NCBI GenBank assembly: GCA_947589235.1
Contig: CANQAX010000004.1
Span: forward strand, 1 to 51,289
Source: an uncultured Clostridia bacterium
GTDB lineage: Bacteria; Bacillota; Clostridia; Christensenellales; Borkfalkiaceae
Length of the DNA stretch: 51,289 nt
Reading direction: 5' to 3'
Made by a program: the position numbers and the translations under genes. A model generated the notes under the pieces. The model had not been told where the DNA came from. It worked only from the letters and a program-made list of their open reading frames with translations, and did not search any database. This document shows, piece by piece, positions 1 through 7,844 of this stretch (position 1 is its first letter; every line of letters starts with the position of its first letter).

Positions 1-1
1 C

Positions 2-271
2 CGCAACAACTGGCATATCCACCATGCGACGAAGGGCGGCGGGCAAATTCTCGTCTGCGTTGCGGGGCGCGGCTGGTACCGCGAGTGGGGAAAGGACGCC
101 GTCCCGATGAAGCCCGGCGACGTCATAAACATTCCCGCGGGCGTCAAGCACTGGCACGGCGCCGCGAAGGACAGCTGGTTCTCCCACCTCGCCGTCGAGG
201 TCCCGGGCGAACAGACCTCCGACGAGTGGTTGGAGCCCGTAGAGGACGAGGAGTATAACGCTCTCCCGTAA
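2..271 (+). CDS. Cupin-domain protein, C-terminal fragment
   Basis: The reading frame is open from the window edge to TAA at 269-271, so only the last 89 residues are seen. The fragment is a beta-barrel cupin: the first metal-binding motif is visible at the start (NNWHIHHA, then GGGQILVCVAGRGWY) and the second motif follows (PGDVINIPAGVKHWHGA). Cupins of this type occur alone or behind a carboxymuconolactone decarboxylase-like domain in anaerobes; which applies here cannot be decided because the N-terminus is outside. Substrate is unknown. It converges on clpC and shares a terminator with it. Confidence 0.8.
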   Translation, partial: RNNWHIHHATKGGGQILVCVAGRGWYREWGKDAVPMKPGDVINIPAGVKHWHGAAKDSWFSHLAVEVPGEQTSDEWLEPVEDEEYNALP

Positions 272-290
272 TCTTGTTTTGAAGTTTAGA

Positions 291-335
291 GAAGCGGACC
301 CCCTGCCGCACGGCAGGGGGTCCGCTTCCTTTTTT
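291..335. terminator. Bidirectional intrinsic terminator between cupin gene and clpC
   Basis: A perfect 18-bp stem (291-308 with 311-328) closes a 2-nt loop and is followed by a T-rich run on the plus strand; the A-rich left flank gives a weaker T run on the minus strand. It sits between two convergent genes. Confidence 0.92.
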
Positions 336-336
336 C

Positions 337-2799
337 TTATTCTTCGCGGAACACGAGCTCTCCGTTCTCCTCGTCGACGATGACGACGGACCGCTCATGG
401 AATTCGCCCGTCAGGATTCGCTCGGAGAGCGGGTCCTCGACGAATTTGAGCACCGCGCGGCGCAGGGGTCGGGCGCCGTACTCGTCGTTGTAGCCCTCGT
501 CGACCAGCTTGTTCCGCGCCCTTGCGCTCACCTTGAGGTCGATCCCGTGCTCCAAGAGCCGCTTGCGGAGCGATTCGAGCATCTTGCCGCAGATCTTCGC
601 GGCGTCCTCCCGCGAGAGCTTGTGGAAGATGACGATCTCGTCGAGGCGGTTCAAGAACTCGGGGCGGAGCTGCGCCTTGAGCGCCGCCTCGATGTTCTCC
701 TTCATATTCTCGTAGGCACGGGCGTCCTCGCTCGCCGAAAATCCGAGCCGCGGCTCCCGCACGGCGTGCGCGCCGACGTTGGACGTGAGGATGACGACGG
801 TGTTCTTGCAATCCGTCGTCCTTCCGCGGCTGTCCGTGAGCCTGCCGTCGTCGAGCAGCTGCAGCAGGACGTTGAACACGTCGGGGTGCGCCTTTTCAAT
901 TTCATCGAAGAGGACGACGGAATACGGCTTGCGGCGGAGGCGCTCGGTGAGGGCGCCCTGCGTGTCCTCGTAGCCGACGTACCCCGGGGGCGCGCCGATC
1001 AGCTTGGAGACGGAGCCCTTCTCCATGTATTCGGACATGTCGAGGCGGATCATGAGGTTTTCGTCGCCGAACAGGCACTCCGCGAGCGCCTTGCAAAGAT
1101 CCGTCTTGCCCACGCCCGTGGGACCGACGAAGATGAACGAGCCGATGGGCTTGTTGGGCTCCTTCAGCCCCGCACGCGCGCGGCGGATCGCCCGCGCGAC
1201 CGCGCAGACCGCCTCGTCCTGCCCGATGATGCGGCGGTGGAGTTCCTCTTCGAGGTGCATGAGGCGGTCGCTCTCTGCCTGCGTCAGCTTGAGGACAGGC
1301 ACCCCCGTGCGCGCCGAGACGATCTCGGCGATGTCGTCCGCGCCGATGGAGAGGTGGGTGGTGTTGCGCTTGCGGTTCCAAGCGTCCTTCATCTCGGAGA
1401 TCTGCTCGGACAGCTTCTGCATTTCGGCGGCAATGCGGGACGCCCGCTCGAATTCCTTCCACTTCCACGCCTTTTCCCTGTCCGCGACGAGCCGCGTCAG
1501 GCGGTCCTCCGCCTCGTGGAGTTCGACGGGACCGTTATACGAATTGAGCCGCGCGCGCGATGCCGCCTCGTCGATGAGGTCGATTGCCTTGTCGGGGAGG
1601 AAGCGGTCGGTGATGTAGCGGTCGGAGAGGCGCGCCGCCGCCTCGATGGCCTCGTCGGTGATGACGATGTTGTGGTGCGCCTCGTACTTATCCTTCAACC
1701 CCGTCAGAATGACGACGGTGTCCTCCACGCTCGGCTGTTCGACGAGGACGGGCGTGAAGCGGCGCTCGAGCGCGGCGTCCTTTTCGATGTACTTGCGGTA
1801 CTCCTCCTGCGTGGTCGCGCCCACCGTCTGCAATTCGCCGCGGGCGAGCATGGGCTTTAAGATATTCGAGGCGTCCATCGTGCTGTCCGCCGTGCTGCCC
1901 GCCCCGACGATCATGTGGATTTCGTCGATGAACAGAATGATGTTTTTGTCCTTTACGACGGTCTCCATGACCTTCTTCAGTCGTTCCTCGAAATCGCCGC
2001 GGAACTTCGCGCCCGCAAGCAAACCGGTAAGATCGAGCGAAAAGACCATCTTGTCGCGCAGAAGGTCGGGCACCTCGCCGAGGACGATCGCCTGTGCGAG
2101 CCCCTCGACGACCGCGCTCTTTCCGACGCCCGGCTCGCCGATGAGGACGGGGTTGTTCTTGGAGCGGCGGGAGAGAATCTGAATGACTTTTTCGATCTCC
2201 TTCCTGCGCCCGATGACGGGGTCGAGCTTCCCCTCCCGCGCGCGGCGGGTGAGGTCGGTCCCGTACTGCAGGAGGGACTTGTATTCCTCCTCCTGTTCGG
2301 CGGTCGGAAGGCTGCGCGTGAGCTCAAAGGGGACGGAATTCGTCGCCTCCTCGGAGGGCACCGTGTCGTCGTTGATGAACGCCTCGGTGCGCTCGGCGAG
2401 GGCGTCGATGTCGGCGCCCATGCCCCTCAGGATGCTCACGGCGAGGCAGTCGTCCATGCGGAGAATGGCGAGGAGGAGATGTTCGCTCCCCGTCAGAAAT
2501 CCGTTGCGCTTGGAAGCGCTCGAGGAAAAGCCCACCGCGATCTCGATGAGGTACTTGGTGCGCGGTGTGTAGCCGTAAAACGACCTGTCGTGGCTCACGT
2601 TGTTGCGGAAGAGCGAGGCATACTTCTTGGCGCTGATCTTCGCCTCGGCGAGGAGCATGCCCGCGGTGCTCTCGGGCACGGCGAACATGCCGTACAGAAG
2701 GTGTTCGCTCCCGACATAGCTGGTCCCGTAATCTGCCGCCGCCTTCTCCGCCGCCGCGATCACGCGCTTGAGATTGTCCGAAAAAAACGTGGAATCCAT
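337..2799 (-). CDS. clpC: ATP-dependent Clp protease ATP-binding subunit ClpC
   Basis: A Hsp100 AAA+ unfoldase that feeds substrates, including McsB arginine-phosphorylated proteins, to ClpP. 820 residues, normal for ClpC. In order: double Clp-N domain (about 1-145), first ATPase with Walker A GEPGVGKS and Walker [11 protein letters not shown], a coiled-coil middle domain with a UVR-like stretch (around 420-480), second ATPase with GPTGVGKTD and [13 protein letters not shown], and the C-terminal D2-small domain. The ATG at 2799 is chosen because AGGAGG lies just upstream and the protein then starts at the conserved Clp-N helix; the longer open frame is the mcsB gene in another frame. It starts 7 nt after the mcsB stop, as last gene of the mcsA-mcsB-clpC operon. 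Confidence 0.97.
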   Translation of the reverse strand: MDSTFFSDNLKRVIAAAEKAAADYGTSYVGSEHLLYGMFAVPESTAGMLLAEAKISAKKYASLFRNNVSHDRSFYGYTPRTKYLIEIAVGFSSSASKRNGFLTGSEHLLLAILRMDDCLAVSILRGMGADIDALAERTEAFINDDTVPSEEATNSVPFELTRSLPTAEQEEEYKSLLQYGTDLTRRAREGKLDPVIGRRKEIEKVIQILSRRSKNNPVLIGEPGVGKSAVVEGLAQAIVLGEVPDLLRDKMVFSLDLTGLLAGAKFRGDFEERLKKVMETVVKDKNIILFIDEIHMIVGAGSTADSTMDASNILKPMLARGELQTVGATTQEEYRKYIEKDAALERRFTPVLVEQPSVEDTVVILTGLKDKYEAHHNIVITDEAIEAAARLSDRYITDRFLPDKAIDLIDEAASRARLNSYNGPVELHEAEDRLTRLVADREKAWKWKEFERASRIAAEMQKLSEQISEMKDAWNRKRNTTHLSIGADDIAEIVSARTGVPVLKLTQAESDRLMHLEEELHRRIIGQDEAVCAVARAIRRARAGLKEPNKPIGSFIFVGPTGVGKTDLCKALAECLFGDENLMIRLDMSEYMEKGSVSKLIGAPPGYVGYEDTQGALTERLRRKPYSVVLFDEIEKAHPDVFNVLLQLLDDGRLTDSRGRTTDCKNTVVILTSNVGAHAVREPRLGFSASEDARAYENMKENIEAALKAQLRPEFLNRLDEIVIFHKLSREDAAKICGKMLESLRKRLLEHGIDLKVSARARNKLVDEGYNDEYGARPLRRAVLKFVEDPLSERILTGEFHERSVVIVDEENGELVFREE

Positions 2800-2806
2800 G
2801 ATCCTC

Positions 2807-3868
2807 CTACGGCGCGAGTTTGAGCTCGCGCATGCGCTCCACCGTATAGCGGGCGCGGAAAACATCCTGCTCCTCCGCCGAGAGCGGGGAGCCGTTGAGC
2901 CTGTTGATGTTGGCAGGGCGCATCGCGACGATGAGGTCGTCGATTGCCGCCATCTGCTTGTAATTTCTGCCGTCTGCCGCGGGGCGGAAGAAGCCGAGCG
3001 CAATGCCGAGCTTGACGTCCGCCATGCGGCGCATGTACTCGCGGGCGTCGATCTTGCGGCAATTGGTGACGACCCCGTAGGCACGCATCACGCGGTCCTG
3101 CAAATCGATCCCCTCCTCCGCCGCCATGCGGTCGCGCTCGCGGAGCTCGATCTCGACGACGATCTTGACCGAATTTTCGACCTCGGCGAGGATATCCGCC
3201 TCCGTCCGCCCGAGCGTCACCTCATTGCTGATCTGGAAGAGTTCGCCGTCCGCGCCGCTCCCCTCTCCGTACGCCCCGCGCACGACGAGCCCCTGCCGCG
3301 TGAGGAGGGAGACGATGTCCTTCAGGACCCCCCGCCTCGAGACGGCGGGCAGAAAGAGCATGACCGAGGCGCGCATGCCCGTTCCCAAGTTGGTGGGACA
3401 GGCGGTGAGGTAGCCGAACGTCTTGTCGTAGGCGAACGGAATGGACTCGGAGATGACGTCGTCGATGCCCGAGATGCGCTCGTACGCCTTCTGCAGGTCG
3501 AACCCCTTCATGAAGTACTGCTCGCGGATGTGGTCCTCCTCGTTGATCATGACGGAGATGCTCTCGTCGGGGGCGATGAGGGCGGCGGAGATGGCGCTGT
3601 TCCGCACGAGGTCGCGGCTGATGAGGTACCGCTCGACGAGGTATGCCGCCCGCTCGTCGGTGAGCGAGCCCACGTCGTACAGGGTGAATTCGTCCATCGT
3701 GGACAGCTCCGCCGCGATGAGCCCGACGATCTCCGTCGCCTGTTCGACCGCGTGCGGGTCCCGCTTCAGGAGGGCGGGAAAGGGATAATCCTTGAAATTC
3801 CGCGCAAGGCGGATCCGTGAAGAGACCGCGACGCTCTCATACGCCGGTCTCGGCATATCGCGCTTCAT
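2807..3868 (-). CDS. mcsB: Protein-arginine kinase McsB
   Basis: Phosphorylates arginine residues on misfolded proteins, marking them for ClpCP. 353 residues, the family length. Phosphagen-kinase features are visible: SSRIRLARN near the N-terminus, NEEDHIREQ in the middle and the catalytic-loop signature CPTNLGTGMRAS. The start ATG at 3868 overlaps the mcsA stop as ATGA, so translation is probably coupled to mcsA, whose product activates McsB. A ClpC partner follows immediately. Regulation by CtsR, usual in Bacilli, is not evident here because no ctsR gene or heptad-repeat operator is seen upstream. Confidence 0.96.
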   Translation of the reverse strand: MKRDMPRPAYESVAVSSRIRLARNFKDYPFPALLKRDPHAVEQATEIVGLIAAELSTMDEFTLYDVGSLTDERAAYLVERYLISRDLVRNSAISAALIAPDESISVMINEEDHIREQYFMKGFDLQKAYERISGIDDVISESIPFAYDKTFGYLTACPTNLGTGMRASVMLFLPAVSRRGVLKDIVSLLTRQGLVVRGAYGEGSGADGELFQISNEVTLGRTEADILAEVENSVKIVVEIELRERDRMAAEEGIDLQDRVMRAYGVVTNCRKIDAREYMRRMADVKLGIALGFFRPAADGRNYKQMAAIDDLIVAMRPANINRLNGSPLSAEEQDVFRARYTVERMRELKLAP

Positions 3869-4353
3869 TCGTCCTCCCAATTGAGCCGCCGCGTGATGGC
3901 GGCGAGCTGTTCCTCGAGCTTCTTCACCCGCATGCCGTCCTTGGCGTCGCGCGCCTCCTCGAGGCGGAGCTTCACCGCCTCGCGCTCGTTCACGAGACTG
4001 CGGACCATGTCGTATTTTTCCTCGGCGTCCGTGCTCTGCGCCTTGCCCGTGTGGCGGATCCTTCCCTGAAGGTATTGAATGGTGGGAATGAGCTCCTCGC
4101 GGAAGGCGGTATAGCAATGGGCGCAGCCCAACAGCCCCGTGCTGCGGAAGGACGAAAAGGACGTCCCGCAGGCGGGGCAGGTCTTTTCCGCGGGGACGGA
4201 ACTGCCGAGAAGGGAGGCAAAGAAGCTGTCCTCCCCCACGGGATAGAGCTCGGCATAGCAATCGGGACAGAGGTGCAGCCGCACCTCCTTTCCCCCCGCG
4301 TTCCTGATATAGGTCTGCGCGGCTTTCTTTTTGCATCTCTCACACAGCTGCAT
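3865..4353 (-). CDS. mcsA: McsA, zinc-finger activator of McsB
   Basis: 162 residues. The N-terminal half has four CxxC zinc-binding pairs (CERCKKK, CPDCY, CPACGTSF, CAHCY), and the C-terminal half carries a UVR-type coiled coil (around 120-158), the layout of McsA. It activates the McsB kinase and can contact ClpC. The ATG at 4353 is preceded by GGAGG. It lies 52 nt after DUF1653; that gap has only a weak -10-like sequence (TATGAT on the minus strand) and could hold a second promoter, but this is not convincing. Confidence 0.93.
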   Translation of the reverse strand: MQLCERCKKKAAQTYIRNAGGKEVRLHLCPDCYAELYPVGEDSFFASLLGSSVPAEKTCPACGTSFSSFRSTGLLGCAHCYTAFREELIPTIQYLQGRIRHTGKAQSTDAEEKYDMVRSLVNEREAVKLRLEEARDAKDGMRVKKLEEQLAAITRRLNWEDE

Positions 4354-4405
4354 GACGACCTCCGCTCCGCTTTATCATATTGCGGAACCGCTTCTGCTTG
4401 CGACG

Positions 4406-4630
4406 TCAGATCTCGAGCTCGAAGCGAAATTTCTGCGCATCGGGATATTTTTCACGGTCCGTCTCGGAGAGAAACATCTCCTTGGGGCGGACGTACAGTT
4501 CGCGCGCGCCGTACAACTGGCGGTAGACGACCATCTCTTCCCCCGTCTCGCTGTGGCGGGCGACGCCCTCGACGAGGTAGCGCCCTCCCTTGAAATGGCG
4601 GTACACGCCGTGAATGACGAGCTCCCTCAT
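4406..4630 (-). CDS. DUF1653 domain protein
   Basis: 74 residues, a stand-alone DUF1653 protein. The typical pattern is present: GVYRHFKGGRYLVEGVA, a central VVYRQLYG, then the MFLSETD stretch near the end. Function is unknown for the family. The ATG at 4630 overlaps the stop of the upstream membrane-protein gene as ATGA, so the two are probably translationally coupled. Confidence 0.88.
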   Translation of the reverse strand: MRELVIHGVYRHFKGGRYLVEGVARHSETGEEMVVYRQLYGARELYVRPKEMFLSETDREKYPDAQKFRFELEI

Positions 4631-5676
4631 TCCTCTCCTCCGCACTTGTCGGGGCGGCGGGAAGAAAGTTCTTCGTACAGTTCCCCGAATTCGGGGAATT
4701 CGTAGGCGCCGTACGCGCACTCGACGCGGAGCGCCCCCTCCCGCTTTTTGATCGTCCAGATCTGTTCCCACTTCAAAAATTCGCTCTCCGCCGCCTCGGG
4801 CACGCGGAAGAAGATTCCCTCTTCATACAGGGCGAGCACCCGCCGCGCCCGCGTGAAGTTGAGGACGGCGCGGAGCCCCACGGCGAGCCCGACGGCGACG
4901 AGCATGGAGCCCGCCATCGTCTCGAAGAAGAGGGTCGCAATGCCCCCCGCCGCCGCCACGGCGCCGACACCCAAAAGGATGAGCGCCTTCCTTCGCTTTC
5001 CCCCGTCGGGAAGGGAGAATTTTTCCGTTGCCTTGAACCGCTTCCCGCTCCCCTCCTGCGGGCGTTCGCCCTCCATGTTCAGCCCGTGCGCGGAAATGGC
5101 GCGGTACAGCCGCTCCTTGGCGTCCGCCTGAACGAGGAGGGGCGTGTCCTTTTCGGCATTCTTGGCAAGATAGCGCGCGGGGATCCCGAAGAGGACGCTC
5201 CACTTCCCCCTCTCGCGGGGGGAACGGCGGGTACAGACGGAGAAAATGCGCATGTGCGCATACGGCACGGTGACGTCCCGTCCCTCCTTTTTGCCGTGCA
5301 GGGTGAGGGCGGTTTCGCCGAAGGTCGCGAGGGTGCCCTCGCCCACCGTGAAGCTCTCCTCTCCGTCGCACCGCTCCAAATAGTCGGTACGGCGGGACAG
5401 GAGCAGCTCGGACAGGCGGGCAAAGCCGAATGCCGCGGGAACGCCGAGCACCGCCCCGCCCGCGAAGGAGACGCCGAGCGCAAGATAGAGAAGGGCGTCC
5501 GACTGCCCCTTCCCGAGCTCAAAGACGAGCACGGTAATGAGGAGCGCGAGCAGGCATGCCGCGGCAAGCGCCGCAAGGATGTAGAATGCGACGCTGCAGA
5601 GCGTGCACACTCGTTTGAGGGACCGCGAACGGCGCTCGCGCGCCGCAGCGTCCGCGGGAACGGGAATTTCCTTCAT
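4627..5676 (-). CDS. Membrane protein of unknown function
   Basis: 349 residues from the ATG at 5676 (a TTG three codons upstream is possible; neither has a clear ribosome site). Two hydrophobic hairpins are visible: one near residues 25-85 and one near 225-265, separated by a soluble stretch of about 130 residues, with a further soluble C-terminal tail. The layout resembles generic integral membrane proteins with PH-like soluble parts, but I cannot name a family. It follows the XRE regulator by 33 nt and is coupled to DUF1653 by an ATGA overlap. Confidence 0.8.
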   Translation of the reverse strand: MKEIPVPADAAARERRSRSLKRVCTLCSVAFYILAALAAACLLALLITVLVFELGKGQSDALLYLALGVSFAGGAVLGVPAAFGFARLSELLLSRRTDYLERCDGEESFTVGEGTLATFGETALTLHGKKEGRDVTVPYAHMRIFSVCTRRSPRERGKWSVLFGIPARYLAKNAEKDTPLLVQADAKERLYRAISAHGLNMEGERPQEGSGKRFKATEKFSLPDGGKRRKALILLGVGAVAAAGGIATLFFETMAGSMLVAVGLAVGLRAVLNFTRARRVLALYEEGIFFRVPEAAESEFLKWEQIWTIKKREGALRVECAYGAYEFPEFGELYEELSSRRPDKCGGEE

Positions 5677-5709
5677 ACGCACCAAGGCGCGCCCGCAGAC
5701 GCGCCGAAC

Positions 5710-6348
5710 TTACTCCTTTCCGCGCCCTCTCCGCCACCAGACGAAGAAGAAGAGGGTGAGGATCTGCAGCGGCACCCCGATGAGGAAGAGGAGCCACATG
5801 TTCTTCACGAAGCCGCAGACGACCGCCGTGAGGTAGACGCAGGCAATTGCCGTCCAGATGAGGACGGAGAGCGAGACGACGCGCGTCCAGCGCCATCTCC
5901 AGACACAGCTGAACACGAGCACGACGACCGCGCTCGCGGGAACCGCGTACAGGAAGGCGAGCCATTTTGCCCCGACCTCGGAAAAGATCCCGATGAGCAC
6001 GAAACAGACGACCGCGGCGAGCCAGCACAGCCCCACCGAACAGCACGTCACGACGAAGCGCTTGATGCGGCGCTCCCGCTTGGGAATGACGGGCTTTTCC
6101 TCGTGCTCGCGGACGAGGTCGTCCACCGAGACGTTGAAGAGGTCGGCGAGCTGGACGAGGATGCGCGCGTCGGGCACGCCGTTCCCCTGCTCCCACTTCG
6201 AGACCGATTTGTCCGAATAGTTGATCTTTTCCGCAAGTTCGAGCTGGGTCATGCCGGAGCGCTTTCTCAAGCGGGTGAGATTTTTTCCGACGATGACCGC
6301 AAGATCGTCCTGATCCTCGTTCTTTGCGGGCGAAACCTTTTCTTCCAT
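5710..6348 (-). CDS. XRE-family regulator with C-terminal membrane domain
   Basis: 212 residues. An HTH_3 domain occupies about residues 15-75 (RLRKRSGMTQLELAEKINYS then VSKWEQGNGVPD), followed by a basic linker and four hydrophobic segments (about 97-205). Regulators of this build are common in Clostridia and are thought to be membrane-tethered. The ATG at 6348 is the first in frame after a consensus promoter and lies only 6 nt from the -10 box, so the mRNA is predicted to be leaderless. It heads the transcription unit that runs towards mcsA-mcsB-clpC. The inverted repeat at 6398-6422 is a candidate operator. Confidence 0.9.
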   Translation of the reverse strand: MEEKVSPAKNEDQDDLAVIVGKNLTRLRKRSGMTQLELAEKINYSDKSVSKWEQGNGVPDARILVQLADLFNVSVDDLVREHEEKPVIPKRERRIKRFVVTCCSVGLCWLAAVVCFVLIGIFSEVGAKWLAFLYAVPASAVVVLVFSCVWRWRWTRVVSLSVLIWTAIACVYLTAVVCGFVKNMWLLFLIGVPLQILTLFFFVWWRRGRGKE

Positions 6349-6354
6349 GCCGCC

Positions 6355-6383
6355 ATTATACCAGACATCACGGCAAATGTCAA
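6355..6383 (-). promoter_or_regulatory. Consensus sigma-A promoter of the XRE gene, leaderless geometry
   Basis: On the minus strand TTGACA (6378-6383), a 17-nt spacer and TATAAT (6355-6360) match the consensus perfectly. Only 6 nt separate the -10 box from the ATG at 6348, so the expected start of transcription falls on or next to the start codon. Confidence 0.88.
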
Positions 6384-6397
6384 CGATTCTACCGTGA

Positions 6398-6422
6398 GTA
6401 GAGTGTGAATTTTGAACTCTAC
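6398..6422. promoter_or_regulatory. Inverted repeat upstream of XRE promoter, candidate operator
   Basis: GTAGAGT and ACTCTAC form a perfect 7-bp inverted repeat with an 11-nt centre, 15 nt upstream of the -35 box of the XRE gene. Short direct repeats (CTACCGTGA, CTACCCGTGA) flank it. Its position suggests a binding site for the XRE protein or another regulator; this is inference. Confidence 0.45.
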
Positions 6423-6465
6423 CCGTGAAAGGAACACGAATAGAGCCGCAAACGCAAACAGTAGG

Positions 6466-6494
6466 TTGCATAGGCGGGGAAAATGCCTTACAAT
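6466..6494 (+). promoter_or_regulatory. Possible promoter of a short transcript
   Basis: TTGCAT (6466-6471), a 17-nt spacer and TACAAT (6489-6494). The -10 box is good and the -35 weak. No coding frame follows, but a terminator hairpin lies about 60 nt downstream. Confidence 0.4.
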
Positions 6495-6500
6495 AAAGGC

Positions 6501-6588
6501 ACGGTGGCGGGAGCGGTCCCAGCCGCAAGCGCCTCCCACTCTCCAATATTTGTAAAACCCGACGGGAACTTCCCGTCGGGTTTTCATT
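6501..6588 (+). ncRNA. Candidate small noncoding RNA
   Basis: Between a promoter-like sequence and a strong terminator lie about 88 nt with no open frame. The 5' part can fold: GTG..GGGAG (6504-6513) pairs with CTCCCAC (6533-6539) around an inner GC-rich hairpin, followed by an unpaired AT-rich linker and the terminator stem. It does not show the hallmarks of SRP RNA (found elsewhere), tmRNA or RNase P. The hairpin could also be only a shared terminator for rubrerythrin, so the call is tentative. Confidence 0.35.
6553..6586. terminator. Bidirectional terminator downstream of rubrerythrin
   Basis: Perfect stem AAAACCCGACGGGA / TCCCGTCGGGTTTT with a 2-nt loop. The stem ends in T runs on both strands, so it can end the rubrerythrin transcript (minus) and any plus-strand RNA. 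Confidence 0.9.
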
Positions 6589-6597
6589 CGGTTCGGT

Positions 6598-7122
6598 TTA
6601 CGCCTTGAAGTAGCGCTTCAGGAGCCCCTTGAACCCGGCGCCGTGGCGCGCCTCGTCCTTCGCCATCTCATGCACGGTGTCGTGCACGGCGTCGTAGCCG
6701 AGCTCCTTCGCGCGCTTGGCGAGCTTGAGCTTCCCCTCGCACGCGCCCGCTTCGGCGGCGGCGCGCAGCTCGAGATTCTTCTTCGTGGAGTCGGTGACGA
6801 CCTCGCCCAAGAGCTCCGCGAACTTCGCCGCGTGCTCCGCTTCCTCGAACGCATAGCGCTTGTACGCCTCGGCAACTTCGGGATACCCCTCCCGCTCGGC
6901 GACGCGCGCCATCGCGAGGTACATGCCCACCTCGGTGCACTCGCCCGTGAAGTTGGCATGGAGCCCGTCCATGATCTCCTTGTCCTCCACCCTGCCGTCG
7001 CCGACATGGTGCTCGCAGGCAAACTTCGTTTCCTCGACGGGAACGAACTTCTTCGCCTTGCAGACGGGGCAGACCTCGACGTCGTCCTCGACGATCTCAC
7101 CGCAAACAGCACATCTCTTCAT
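6598..7122 (-). CDS. Reverse rubrerythrin (NADH peroxidase type)
   Basis: 174 residues with the rubredoxin domain at the N-terminus ([18 protein letters not shown], about 4-21) and the four-helix diiron domain behind it, the reverse of classical rubrerythrin. Diiron ligands fit E...EEAEHAA and the later KDEARH motif. Proteins of this type reduce hydrogen peroxide in clostridia with electrons from NADH via an oxidoreductase and rubredoxin. The ATG at 7122 has AGGAGA 8 nt upstream. Single gene between its own promoter and terminator. Confidence 0.93.
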   Translation of the reverse strand: MKRCAVCGEIVEDDVEVCPVCKAKKFVPVEETKFACEHHVGDGRVEDKEIMDGLHANFTGECTEVGMYLAMARVAEREGYPEVAEAYKRYAFEEAEHAAKFAELLGEVVTDSTKKNLELRAAAEAGACEGKLKLAKRAKELGYDAVHDTVHEMAKDEARHGAGFKGLLKRYFKA

Positions 7123-7171
7123 GAATCTTATCTCCTTTTTTCGTATTTTTCGATTTTGCTCGAACGAGAAA

Positions 7172-7200
7172 ATTATATCACGGACCTGCAAAAAATACAA
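7172..7200 (-). promoter_or_regulatory. Promoter of reverse rubrerythrin
   Basis: TTGTAT, 17-nt spacer, TATAAT (7172-7177) on the minus strand, with about a 43-nt leader and an AAAGGAG ribosome site before the ATG. Confidence 0.7.
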
Positions 7201-7206
7201 CCCTTT

Positions 7207-7842
7207 TCAAAAAATCCCCAAAATTTTTCCGAGCTCCTCGGGGGAGGAGGCAAACGCCGTCCCGCCCGCCTGCGCGAGCGTCTCGCGGGAGCGGTACCCC
7301 CACAGCGCGCAGACGCACGCCATTCCCGCATTGCGGGCGGTCTCCACGTCCGTCTCGCCGTCGCCGACGACGACGCATTCCCGCAGGGGAACGCGGAGGG
7401 TGAGGGCGCAGTACCGCGAGAGCGCGGGGTCGGGCTTTAAGGGGAAGGAGCCGTCGTCCCCGCCCACAAAGTCGAACGTTCGGGGGAAGAAGGTCTCTAT
7501 CGCGTGTTCCGCCGCCCGCTGCGGCTTGTTCGTGATGACGGCGAGCTTCACTCCCCTCCCGCGGAGCGCGGAAAGGAGCTCCGCCATTCCCCCGAAGGGA
7601 CGGATGAGCCCGCCCCCGCTCGCCTCGTACAGCGCGCGGAAACGGGCAAGGACGGAGGGAACGGACTTGCCGCCCGTCGCCCTTCTCACGAGCATTTCGG
7701 CGCCGTTCCCGACGTAGCGCACCGTCTCCTCATGGGTGAGCTCGGGGAGACCGTGCTCGGACAGCGAGACGTTGAGGCAGGCACGGATGTCCTCCACCGT
7801 GTCGAGGAGGGTGCCGTCGAGGTCGAAGAGGACCGCCTTCAT
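7207..7842 (-). CDS. HAD-family phosphatase, phosphoglycolate phosphatase-like
   Basis: 211 residues. HAD motif I is DLDGTLLDT at residues 7-15, motif II is VITNKPQ, motif III a Lys in PLKPDPA, motif IV GDGETDVETA. The helical cap between motifs I and II makes it a subclass I (PGP/Gph-like) phosphohydrolase; pyrophosphatase PpaX is the other likely assignment. True substrate cannot be read from sequence. It starts 2 nt after the argS stop and is surely co-transcribed with argS. Confidence 0.88.
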   Translation of the reverse strand: MKAVLFDLDGTLLDTVEDIRACLNVSLSEHGLPELTHEETVRYVGNGAEMLVRRATGGKSVPSVLARFRALYEASGGGLIRPFGGMAELLSALRGRGVKLAVITNKPQRAAEHAIETFFPRTFDFVGGDDGSFPLKPDPALSRYCALTLRVPLRECVVVGDGETDVETARNAGMACVCALWGYRSRETLAQAGGTAFASSPEELGKILGIF

Positions 7843-7844
7843 GG

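Noticed and set aside
337..3084. A longer ClpC starting near 3084
   Set aside because: The additional 95 residues overlap mcsB, are low-complexity and unlike Clp-N; the ATG at 2799 has a proper ribosome site.
4354..4405. CtsR or CIRCE operator before mcsA
   Set aside because: No heptad direct repeat (GGTCAAA type) or CIRCE inverted repeat is visible.
6501..6588. tmRNA, 6S RNA or a second SRP RNA
   Set aside because: No tRNA-like ends, no helix 8 motif, and the segment is too short for 6S RNA. The clear SRP RNA is at 47934-48186.
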